Of a stretch of DNA of 64,000 bases, positions 55,758-63,162 are shown piece by piece. Numbering within the stretch: position 1 is the stretch's first letter; each line of letters starts with the position of its first letter. Below the pieces are notes generated by a model. That model was not told where the DNA came from, did not search any database, and was given only the letters and a program-made list of their open reading frames with translations. A program made the translations under genes and the position numbers. Origin of the DNA: VMCP01 sp965659745 (GTDB taxonomy: Bacteria > Bacteroidota > Bacteroidia > NS11-12g > UBA955); assembly GCA_965659745.1 (NCBI GenBank), contig CBFHXF010000004.1:21487-85486 (forward strand). Reading direction: 5' to 3'.

Positions 55758-57128
55758 TTACTTCACTTGAATTACTAATGGAGACTCAAACTCCATATTC
55801 TTTATTTCATTATTGATATCTGCAGCCTCTATTACAACATAGCGCAGAGATTCTAGTTTATCCGTTGGGATATTAATAACATTGTCGGCAGCCGTTAAAG
55901 GCTCTGTAGATATTCCCACCAAGCGATATTTAAGATTGCTCAATTTAAAATTGAACTTCTGCAAATCTGGATGTGTTGCATACATCACTAACTTATTATC
56001 AGACTTAAGACGAACACGAGAAATCACATCTCCACTTACCCCTTTTGCATACACAAATGGAACAGGCAGCTTTTGCACAAAAACACTATCCTTCAATAAC
56101 AGTTTTCCCTCTTTGTTATTGATTTGGAAATAGCACCAACCCGTTGCTTTAGGATTGAAAACAATTTTACTTTTTTGACGATCTAATGTTGCATCAGGAT
56201 CGCAACTGCAGCTCACTTGCCCTGGATTCAACAGATTCACATAGTGCAATTCTGAAGTTTTGCCTTGGTAGAAAATATTGTATTTGTTATCTTTTTCCCT
56301 TTCAAATGTCTTAGCAACAGACGTTACCTTTAAGGTTTCCTCTACGCCATTCTTTTTGAAACTCAAGTCGTAAACACCTACATATTTAGGAATAAACAAC
56401 AAGGTATCTCGATTCCAATTGTTCAACTCAAAGGACTGTCCACCTTGGCTTGCACTCACTTGCATTTCTTCATGATTGAAAACCACGATACGCACCGTAT
56501 CTCCCGGACGTACGGCTTCAATGTTATAAGCCATCAAGACCAAATAGTCGCGATTCTGCTCCTCAGTAGTTATAATACCTCCATTCAGCAACTTCATTTT
56601 GAGCTTCATATCGGCCAACCAAGTCACTACAACTCCCATTGGAACGTGTTTGAATTTCCATTCTACCCAAATATTTGCTTTTCCCGCTTTTAAGCCATTG
56701 ACAAGGTCATTTTCAAACAGACCAGCAAACTCTTTCCCTTTTGGATTATCAGCAGGCAAGGATTCATAATGCTTTTTGAGTTTTACCAACTTTTCAAAAA
56801 GAGCATATCCTTTTTTATCGCGAATGAAATATTTATCCGTTAAATTATAGCCATCAAGCTCCCGGTATTTTTTATTAACCACATCGTATCCGATTTCCTT
56901 TAGGAATTCATCTTCAATCCTGGTTAATTCATTAAAAACATCGGCAATATCTGGATCGTCAATTTCAACTTTCGTTGACTTCCCAATATAGTCGGCCATA
57001 TTGATATTCATTCTCAACCAATCAATAGGAATTTGTAACATACTCAATGATATAAATATCAAGTACATCACACTGATCAGTTTGAAACGCAATACCTTAG
57101 CCTTTTTAACTTTTACGTAATTGCCCAT
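55758..57128 (-). CDS. GldM/PorM-like motor protein, second copy
   Basis: 456 residues. The N-terminal membrane helix RFKLISVMYLIFISLSML aligns without gaps with the Flavobacterium GldM helix RQKMINLMYLVFIAMLAL, including the conserved Arg (here R14) that contacts the GldL glutamate. The rest is periplasmic: a helical domain (30-220), then beta domains. LPVPFVYAKGVSGDVISRVR followed by FNFKLSNLKYRLVGIS matches the last GldM domain. GldM proteins are usually about 510-520 residues, so this is a short form. Two nearby cysteines (CSCDP, near residue 303) are unusual for a GldM. It follows the first GldM-like gene by one base, so translation is probably coupled. Expected role: rotor/shaft spanning the periplasm. 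Confidence 0.85.
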   Translation of the reverse strand: MGNYVKVKKAKVLRFKLISVMYLIFISLSMLQIPIDWLRMNINMADYIGKSTKVEIDDPDIADVFNELTRIEDEFLKEIGYDVVNKKYRELDGYNLTDKYFIRDKKGYALFEKLVKLKKHYESLPADNPKGKEFAGLFENDLVNGLKAGKANIWVEWKFKHVPMGVVVTWLADMKLKMKLLNGGIITTEEQNRDYLVLMAYNIEAVRPGDTVRIVVFNHEEMQVSASQGGQSFELNNWNRDTLLFIPKYVGVYDLSFKKNGVEETLKVTSVAKTFEREKDNKYNIFYQGKTSELHYVNLLNPGQVSCSCDPDATLDRQKSKIVFNPKATGWCYFQINNKEGKLLLKDSVFVQKLPVPFVYAKGVSGDVISRVRLKSDNKLVMYATHPDLQKFNFKLSNLKYRLVGISTEPLTAADNVINIPTDKLESLRYVVIEAADINNEIKNMEFESPLVIQVK

Positions 57129-57129
57129 A

Positions 57130-58542
57130 TTATCCTTTTATTTTAACAATCGGACGTCCTTTTGAAGTCAATCCCATTTCACTACCCAACAAACGAATAT
57201 TATCAAATACCAAAACACTACCTGCAGGAGCTTTTTCCTCCAATTCACGCAGTTCGTTTCTCAAAAATCGAGTGGAAGAATGTAATTTTTTGAACTCTCC
57301 TGTTGGATAGGTTACGCTCATATCAAAATCAACTACCTGCCAGAATGGATTCTTAGATTCCAATTTATTGGCATTCTTCATATCCGCAGATTCGCCACTG
57401 ATATCCATAAGTGTAACTAACTCATCGGGTTTCAAAGTCGACACAAAAGAAGATCGATCAATTTCGACGCCTCCTTTTTTCATTATCACATCAAAAAGTC
57501 CCTCTTTCTCGGGAGTTATTTCCAAAATCCATTTTTTGCGCTCTATTTTGGCGGCATTAGATTCGAAGGTGATGGCATTGCCTTTGGGCACATAAGAACT
57601 ATCTAAAGTTACTATGATGGGCTCTCCCACAAATCCGGAAACCGAACTCGCCGAGTTAATGAATCGGAACATCGGAGGTACCACCTTAAACGTGGTAAAC
57701 AACCTTTTTTCACCCGATAATACCTCAAGTGCATAATCACCCACACGTGCAGGCTTATAGAACAAACGATATTCCGAACGTTTTAGGGAGTCTAGTTTAA
57801 CAGGAGTTCCATTAATTTTCACTTTTATGGTTTCCTCTCCTGATTTAGGACGTATTTTCACATCCAAAGGCTCTCCTAATATCAAATTCCTTTTGAATTT
57901 CTGAATGAAATCAGTTTCATCTAAGGATACGATTTCAAATTTTGGCAACTCCGATTCTTTCTTCTTAAGTGCCAAAATTGTTTCATAAAGCATGACCGTT
58001 TTGAAATGCTCTAAAACACCCGGTACTACGCCATTTGGCAATCCCTTGAAGTAATAATAAATCGCATCGAACTCTTGACCTTTATTGGTTAAACAACGAA
58101 CCAATTCGGCATCTAAGCTTTTATTACCAACAGGGTTGTAGGCACTCAAATAATCTTTAAGAACCCCTTCTATTACTTTCCCCCAACTGCCGTTTCGGAT
58201 TTGTGTTTCTGCGAATTTGCTTTCACGAAGCCTGTCACCGATAACACCGGTGCTCTTTTTAAAATCGCGATACGCAACTTCTACCTTTTCTAATTCTGAC
58301 AAACACTGTAAGGTAACGGTTTTTAAGTTGTTCTCTTTTTCTCCTTCTACAGTAAAAACCGTTAATTCCGACAAAAGTCGTTCATTAACCATGGTTTGCG
58401 ATTTTGCCACATCTGGGTATTGTAATACGTACATACCGGGAGATGTGAAAAATATTTGTACGATGAAAATCAAGTAAAACAAAGACAATCTCATAAATGA
58501 GATATTCTTTGATTTCGTGATTTTAACGGTGAGATTTCCCAT
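57130..58542 (-). CDS. GldM/PorM-like motor protein, first copy
   Basis: 470 residues; both copies begin MGN followed by a basic stretch. The membrane helix (about 17-36, MRLSLFYLIFIVQIFF) aligns with the GldM helix, but at the position of the conserved Arg there is Ser15, with an Arg three residues deeper (R18). The periplasmic part ends in a GldM-like last domain: LRNELRELEEKAPAGSVLVF, DNIRLLGSE and RPIVKIKG, where canonical GldM has a basic helix, KVYxENIKAxGPDG and a final strand. Sequence identity to the second copy looks low, so they are old paralogues, not a recent duplication. Nine bases after the GldL-like gene. Confidence 0.85.
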   Translation of the reverse strand: MGNLTVKITKSKNISFMRLSLFYLIFIVQIFFTSPGMYVLQYPDVAKSQTMVNERLLSELTVFTVEGEKENNLKTVTLQCLSELEKVEVAYRDFKKSTGVIGDRLRESKFAETQIRNGSWGKVIEGVLKDYLSAYNPVGNKSLDAELVRCLTNKGQEFDAIYYYFKGLPNGVVPGVLEHFKTVMLYETILALKKKESELPKFEIVSLDETDFIQKFKRNLILGEPLDVKIRPKSGEETIKVKINGTPVKLDSLKRSEYRLFYKPARVGDYALEVLSGEKRLFTTFKVVPPMFRFINSASSVSGFVGEPIIVTLDSSYVPKGNAITFESNAAKIERKKWILEITPEKEGLFDVIMKKGGVEIDRSSFVSTLKPDELVTLMDISGESADMKNANKLESKNPFWQVVDFDMSVTYPTGEFKKLHSSTRFLRNELRELEEKAPAGSVLVFDNIRLLGSEMGLTSKGRPIVKIKG

Positions 58543-58551
58543 GTTGGAAGT

Positions 58552-59055
58552 TTACTTCTTCAGAATCTCGTTGTACTGTTCGTTAATTTTCTTCAAGTTC
58601 TCGTTATAACCCGTCATTAAGGCATTGAACTCAGAAACCGATTGCTTCATGCTGCTAGATTGCTCCACATTTGAACGCATCTCTGTTTTGATTTCATTCA
58701 CCGCACTAGTCATTTCTTTCAATCCGTTGTTCAACTCCTTTAAAGTTTCGCTGAACTGTTGCATTGCTGACTGGTATCCGTCTGTTTGAACTGAATTCCC
58801 AGCTTGGTCTACGTTATCTAACTGCGGAAAAACTTGCTCCCACTGGTATTCCTTCTCGGTTACTTTTCTCTCAAATGCAGAAATTAAAAATACAATAGCT
58901 TCTACCGTTAAACCTACGATAAACATTTCGTTAGCATAGTTCCAACCTAGAAACTTAAACATCGCCCCTACCAATACGATAGCGGCACCAACTCCGTAGA
59001 TAAAGGTAATTAAGTCTAGTTTACCCTTGCTCTCTTTTTGATTTATATTACTCAT
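58552..59055 (-). CDS. GldL/PorL-like proton-channel motor protein (short)
   Basis: 167 residues. Two membrane helices: about 16-36 (FIYGVGAAIVLVGAMFKFLG) and 43-61 (EMFIVGLTVEAIVFLISAF). Helix 2 holds Glu52, matching the essential Glu49 of F. johnsoniae GldL. The region after it, FERKVTEKEYQWEQVFPQL, mirrors the SAFEP...WTLVYPEL of GldL. The cytoplasmic part is a coiled coil rich in Gln, Asn and Met (95-167), shorter than the usual GldL tail. In the T9SS five GldL surround two GldM helices and use the proton gradient to turn them; the same is inferred here. It lies between the coiled-coil gene and the first GldM-like gene. Confidence 0.9.
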   Translation of the reverse strand: MSNINQKESKGKLDLITFIYGVGAAIVLVGAMFKFLGWNYANEMFIVGLTVEAIVFLISAFERKVTEKEYQWEQVFPQLDNVDQAGNSVQTDGYQSAMQQFSETLKELNNGLKEMTSAVNEIKTEMRSNVEQSSSMKQSVSEFNALMTGYNENLKKINEQYNEILKK

Positions 59056-59089
59056 AGATATGGTTTTAAAATATTACAGTACGGTTTTA

Positions 59090-59572
59090 TTACTTCTTTA
59101 AAATATGTTCTTGGAAGGAATTCCAATTTGCTAAATTCTGTTTCATTGCTTTATTCGTAGATGCTTTCGTAAGTATTACAAATACAATTAACAAAGCTAA
59201 AAATGCCAATCCGGAGAATACCAATTGGTCGGCAAATTTCTTCGATAACTCCTCACGAACCCCCGCTACCAATTTATTCTGCTCTTCAAACTTTACAGAA
59301 AACTGATCCAAGGCAATGTTCATGGCCTTCTCATTTTGAGCCTGCAATTCCTGAGACTTTCGAATTTCTAGTTTTGTGCTTTGCTCAATGCTGGAAATTT
59401 TTGTCTTTAAGGCAAAAATTTCACCTTCAGCTTCACTCAAACGACTAGATAACACTCTATTCTGTGTTTTTAAAGTCTCTATTTTTTGCAACGCATCGTC
59501 TGCATTTTTTGTCTGTCCAAATGCGCTCGTAAACGCAGTGAAGAACAAAGTAACGATTAGTAATCTTGACAT
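59090..59572 (-). CDS. Signal-peptide, coiled-coil, C-terminal membrane-anchor protein
   Basis: 160 residues from the ATG at 59572 (MSRLLIVTLFFTAFTSAFGQ), giving a cleavable signal peptide; the longer frame crosses the promoter. Residues 25-110 form a heptad-rich coiled coil (LKTQNRVLSSRLSEAEGEIF), then one membrane helix at about 116-134 (VFSGLAFLALLIVFVILTKA) and a 25-residue basic tail that would be cytoplasmic. No family recognised. First gene of the GldLM-like operon, 34 bases before the GldL-like gene. Its topology suggests a periplasmic helical bundle next to the motor, perhaps a stator clamp or partner; that is inference. Confidence 0.8.
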   Translation of the reverse strand: MSRLLIVTLFFTAFTSAFGQTKNADDALQKIETLKTQNRVLSSRLSEAEGEIFALKTKISSIEQSTKLEIRKSQELQAQNEKAMNIALDQFSVKFEEQNKLVAGVREELSKKFADQLVFSGLAFLALLIVFVILTKASTNKAMKQNLANWNSFQEHILKK

Positions 59573-59606
59573 TATAATAGGTTTATTATGTTTTCTAAAA
59601 TATCGG

Positions 59607-59634
59607 CAAAGATAGAACATAATTTGATTTCCAA
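59607..59634 (-). promoter_or_regulatory. Promoter of the GldLM-like operon
   Basis: Minus-strand TATCTTTG at 59614-59607 and a TTG (in TTTTG) at 59634-59632, 17 bases apart, slightly short. Leader of about 30 bases. The five genes downstream have gaps of 34, 9, 1 and 6 bases, so one transcript is likely. Confidence 0.65.
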
Positions 59635-59773
59635 AACATTTGTATGTTATTAAATGGAAATCAAAAAATATCTTTCTTTATAATTTTCACGCTGAACAAC
59701 AACGATTATTTGCAAAAATCGCGCCAAACGCGCTCATTTCCCTCACCAAAATCAATTAATTCATATTTATCTT

Positions 59774-59781
59774 TAATTTTG
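59774..59781 (+). promoter_or_regulatory. -7 promoter element of the DUF5686 gene
   Basis: TAATTTTG ends five bases before the GTG start at 59787. No clear -33 element. Predicts a leaderless message with a GTG start. Confidence 0.45.
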
Positions 59782-59786
59782 TTACT

Positions 59787-62309
59787 GTGAAACGCACCCA
59801 AATTTTCCTCCTAATTGTCTTTACGATGCTCTTGGGGAATACCGCGTTCGCTCAAATCACCAAACCCCTCACCGTAATTGTTACCGAAAAAACCTCAGGC
59901 GACCCCATTCCTTTTGCCTCTGTTAAAATTAAAAATACCCAACAGCAATACGAAACCGACTTTAACGGCAAAGTCCAAATTAACTTAAGCTTCCCCTACC
60001 GCGATACCCTGCAGTGTTTTTTCTCTGGCTATAAAGAAGCCACCCTGTCTACCGATTCATTATCTCAAAACAACTATATCAAAATCCCTCTTGAGCGAGA
60101 AATTATCAAATCTAAAGATGTGAAAATTTCTCTCGGTATCAACCCGGCCCATAAATGGGTACAACTCGCCCAAACCCATCGCGAAAAACACAATCCACTT
60201 CAATTTCCCGACCATTCCAGCCTCATTCGGACTCAAAACACCATAGCCGTTAATAATATTTCCCCCGATTTTCTAAATAAAAAATTAGGCGAATCGCTCC
60301 ACGAACTGTCCGATACCATGAGTTATGTAACGGGCGACTCTACCCAGCGCGTGCTCCCTGTTTTCCATTCCGAAACCATCAGCCGCGTTTTCCAGCAAAG
60401 CGATCCTTATAAACAACAAGAAATTATCTTGGGAAGCCGCGTTCACGGCGTAGGCGTAGATCAAGGTGAGTTCATTTCTCAGGTTACAGGCTCTGCACTC
60501 CTTACTTATAATATATATAAACCTGTTCTTACCTTTCTTGAAAAAGGTATTCCCTCCCCCATTTCCCCCCAAGCATTTGCTACCTATAACTACGAACTTT
60601 TAGGAGTGAATAAAAAGAATTCCCTCAGAGAATTCATTGTTAAAGTAGTGCCTAAATACGCACAAGATGTGGCCTTTGCAGGTATTATTTGGATTCAAGA
60701 AGAATCGGGTGCTATTACCAAATTCATCCTCGAACTTCAAGGTGCCGCCAATCTCAATTATATCGATCGACTCAAAATAACCCAAGAACACTATATCGAT
60801 ACCCTTTTTGAAAATAAATGGGTCTTGAAACACGGCAGAATTTCTTTCGATATGGAAGACCTCAGCAAAAGAGCCGCCGGTTTAATCGCCCTAAATGAAA
60901 TCAATGCCCTTTCTTACCAATTAGAACCCCATATCGCCGATAGCTTTACCCTGCAACGAATTTCTAAATTAGAAGAATCCCATCAGCGCGACTCCTCTTT
61001 TTGGTCGAAATTCTCTGTCCTAAATCCTACCCAAGCCTATAAAAAAATCCACGAACAAATCGATTCTGTAAAAGCCATTCCAATTGTGGCAAAAGGCGTT
61101 ACTATCGTAAATTTGATGGTAGATGGGTATTATGGACCCGGACTGCCCGTTGAATTTGGGCCCTATTTTTTACTCGGCGGGTTTAATCCCCTAGAAGGAA
61201 TTCGTACCCGATTGGGTTTCAGAACCTCATGGCGCTTGTCGGAAAAATGGCAATGGGAAAGTTTTATTGGCTATGGTTATCGCGACCAACGCTATAAATA
61301 TGGAGCTAAGTTCAGCTGGCACCCCAATGCCAGCAACGGCACCTATTTTAAAATTGCCCACTCCCAAGATGTAGAATTGATCGGCTTTTCCGATAACGAC
61401 GCCGTTTCAAGCGGCGATGCCTTGGTCACTGCACTCAATATGTTTTACAATACCTCTCTTACCTATTGTGAATCTGAAAAGCTAGAAATCGGAACCGACA
61501 TCGCCCGAGGACTTACGGTATCGGGCGTTTTCTCGCACCGCCGGTATTCCCTGCCCGAAAACCAACGCGTGCAGCTCGCCTGGTACGATTCCCTTCCTGG
61601 AAATCGCATTGGCTTCAACTTAAATAACGCCACCGCCACCCTTAAAATCCGATACGAACCCAAAGTATTTTACTTGGTACGCCGCAACCGCCGTAAGAAA
61701 ATGAGTCCTGCGGGACCTATTTACACCCTTTCTTACATGCAAGGTATCGAAGGTTTCTTGGGAAGCCGCTTTGAATATTCCCGCATTGCCACGCAAATCG
61801 AACACCGTAAAGTCTGGGGCCGGTTCGGAAGAACCTTATCTAAAATTCAGGCCTCCAAGGTATTTGGAACCGTTCCCTATCCGCTACTCGATATTCCCCT
61901 CGGCAACCAATCCCGGGTTTTGAATAACCGTTCTTTTAACCAAATGCAATTATTTGAATTTGTATCGGATCAAACCCTTCAATGGTCGGTAGCCCACCAC
62001 TTTAATGGATATTTCTTCAATAAAATTCCATCGTTTTCAAAATTAAAATGGAGGGAAGTCGTTCACACCAAAGGCGTTTTCGGAACGCTACGGCCTGAAA
62101 ATCAAGCCCTGATTCCCCAAGAAATACACTCCGAACAAAAATTGGTTCCCATTAAAGGATTCTCCAATATGCCCTATATGGAAGCAGGTATTGGAATTGA
62201 AAACATGTTTCGGTATTTCCGAATCGATGCCATTTGGAGGCTTACCTACCTCAATGCCTATCCCGAAAGAAATTTCGGCTGGAAAGTTTCTGCTTTTGTG
62301 AAGTTTTAA
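59787..62309 (+). CDS. DUF5686 / carboxypeptidase-like regulatory domain outer-membrane protein
   Basis: 840 residues from a GTG start. Signal peptide (MKRTQIFLLIVFTMLLGNTAF), then a CarboxypepD_reg-like beta-sandwich (residues 25-110: VIVTEKTSGDPIPFASVKIK, TDFNGKVQINLSF), then the DUF5686 region with a long barrel-like C-terminus ending KVSAFVKF, a typical aromatic outer-membrane end. The common layout in Bacteroidota; function unknown, though the regulatory domain is shared with SusC-type receptors. Divergent from the GldLM-like operon. Followed at once by a 34-bp repeat array. Confidence 0.9.
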   Translation: MKRTQIFLLIVFTMLLGNTAFAQITKPLTVIVTEKTSGDPIPFASVKIKNTQQQYETDFNGKVQINLSFPYRDTLQCFFSGYKEATLSTDSLSQNNYIKIPLEREIIKSKDVKISLGINPAHKWVQLAQTHREKHNPLQFPDHSSLIRTQNTIAVNNISPDFLNKKLGESLHELSDTMSYVTGDSTQRVLPVFHSETISRVFQQSDPYKQQEIILGSRVHGVGVDQGEFISQVTGSALLTYNIYKPVLTFLEKGIPSPISPQAFATYNYELLGVNKKNSLREFIVKVVPKYAQDVAFAGIIWIQEESGAITKFILELQGAANLNYIDRLKITQEHYIDTLFENKWVLKHGRISFDMEDLSKRAAGLIALNEINALSYQLEPHIADSFTLQRISKLEESHQRDSSFWSKFSVLNPTQAYKKIHEQIDSVKAIPIVAKGVTIVNLMVDGYYGPGLPVEFGPYFLLGGFNPLEGIRTRLGFRTSWRLSEKWQWESFIGYGYRDQRYKYGAKFSWHPNASNGTYFKIAHSQDVELIGFSDNDAVSSGDALVTALNMFYNTSLTYCESEKLEIGTDIARGLTVSGVFSHRRYSLPENQRVQLAWYDSLPGNRIGFNLNNATATLKIRYEPKVFYLVRRNRRKKMSPAGPIYTLSYMQGIEGFLGSRFEYSRIATQIEHRKVWGRFGRTLSKIQASKVFGTVPYPLLDIPLGNQSRVLNNRSFNQMQLFEFVSDQTLQWSVAHHFNGYFFNKIPSFSKLKWREVVHTKGVFGTLRPENQALIPQEIHSEQKLVPIKGFSNMPYMEAGIGIENMFRYFRIDAIWRLTYLNAYPERNFGWKVSAFVKF

Positions 62310-62464
62310 TTTTGCAATTATTGCAAAAAAATGCGAAACCAACTTTTGTGATTATTGCAAAACACAGAGAGACCCAATTTTGAAATTATTGCAAATAACA
62401 GCGATATCAACTTTTGTAATTATTGCAAAACACAGAGAGACCCACTCTTGTAATTTTTGCAATT
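62310..62464. repeat. 34-bp tandem repeat array, about 4.5 units
   Basis: Units start at 62310, 62344, 62378, 62412 and (partial) 62446. Each begins with an imperfect palindrome of the form TTTTGnAATTATTGCAAAA followed by about 15 less conserved bases. Units 2 and 4 share ACACAGAGAGACCCA, while units 1 and 3 share another version, so there is also a 68-bp alternation. It begins one base after the DUF5686 stop codon; the remaining bases to 62551 show no gene. Confidence 0.85.
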
Positions 62465-62551
62465 AACCAAAGTCCGGGCACAGAATTTGATTACTGTTCC
62501 AAAGGGAATTAACTCGAGACTAAATTTACCTCTAAGGTATAGCGACTTATC

Positions 62552-62971
62552 CTATAAAGAATTCTTATGCCTCAGTAAAATCACACCTCCCACTAACCAC
62601 GAGAAAATTAAGATACTACCACCGATAGGCGTAACGGCTCCCATTATTTTAAATCCGGCCCCAATTACTTCGTTCAAAGCTACCAAACACAAAGTGCCCG
62701 TAAACACCACGCTGCCCGTCCATATCCATGTAAAAACACCCCATTTTCGGTAAAATTTCCGACTCAATGCATCCGTTGGACCTGCATTATCGATAAACAC
62801 CGCCAACACCATAATGCCAAGCATGTTATACATCCAATACCGCCAAGCGGTATCCCAAACGGCCAAGTAGCGGACACTCAAAACCTTTTCTAAACTGTGT
62901 GCACCCATAGCGCCGGCTGCGATTCCCAAGGCAATCATGATCATGGCCGTTCCTATATGATTTCTTTTCAT
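62552..62971 (-). CDS. DUF423 family small membrane protein
   Basis: 139 residues with four membrane helices. GTAMIMIALGIAAGAMGAHS at the N-terminus (the family's GAFGAHxL motif with HSLEKVL) and WTGSVVFTGTLCLVAL near the middle match DUF423 (YgdD-like). Function unknown. On the same strand as the TonB-dependent receptor but separated from it by the 22-bp repeat array. Confidence 0.92.
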   Translation of the reverse strand: MKRNHIGTAMIMIALGIAAGAMGAHSLEKVLSVRYLAVWDTAWRYWMYNMLGIMVLAVFIDNAGPTDALSRKFYRKWGVFTWIWTGSVVFTGTLCLVALNEVIGAGFKIMGAVTPIGGSILIFSWLVGGVILLRHKNSL

Positions 62972-63004
62972 TCCGTATTAAATTAATAAATCCCTTAATG
63001 CTAA

Positions 63005-63156
63005 TTTATCTATCCTTATATACTAGTTAATCTATCCTTACATTAGTTAGTCTATTCTTATTTACTAGTTCTTGTATCCTTTTGTACTAGTTAATCTTTC
63101 CTTATATATGAGTTCTTGTATCCTTATATATTGACTTATCTATCGTTATATATAAG
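63005..63156. repeat. 22-bp tandem repeat array, seven units
   Basis: Seven consecutive units at 63005, 63027, 63047, 63069, 63091, 63113 and 63135; all 22 bases except the second (20). Consensus TTAATCTATCCTTATATACTAG, with positions CTATCCTTATAT best kept. It fills the gap between the receptor stop (63163) and the DUF423 start. The unit is close to two turns of DNA helix. Confidence 0.88.
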
Positions 63157-63162
63157 GTATGA

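Noticed and set aside
53535..59572. Canonical gldKLMN locus of the type 9 secretion system
   Set aside because: No GldK lipoprotein or GldN is present, the GldL-like protein is short, and there are two unlike GldM proteins. It cannot be excluded without the rest of the genome, but the gene content does not fit.
62310..63156. CRISPR arrays in the two repeat regions
   Set aside because: Units are contiguous and vary along their whole length; there are no identical repeats separated by unique spacers of constant size and no cas genes nearby.
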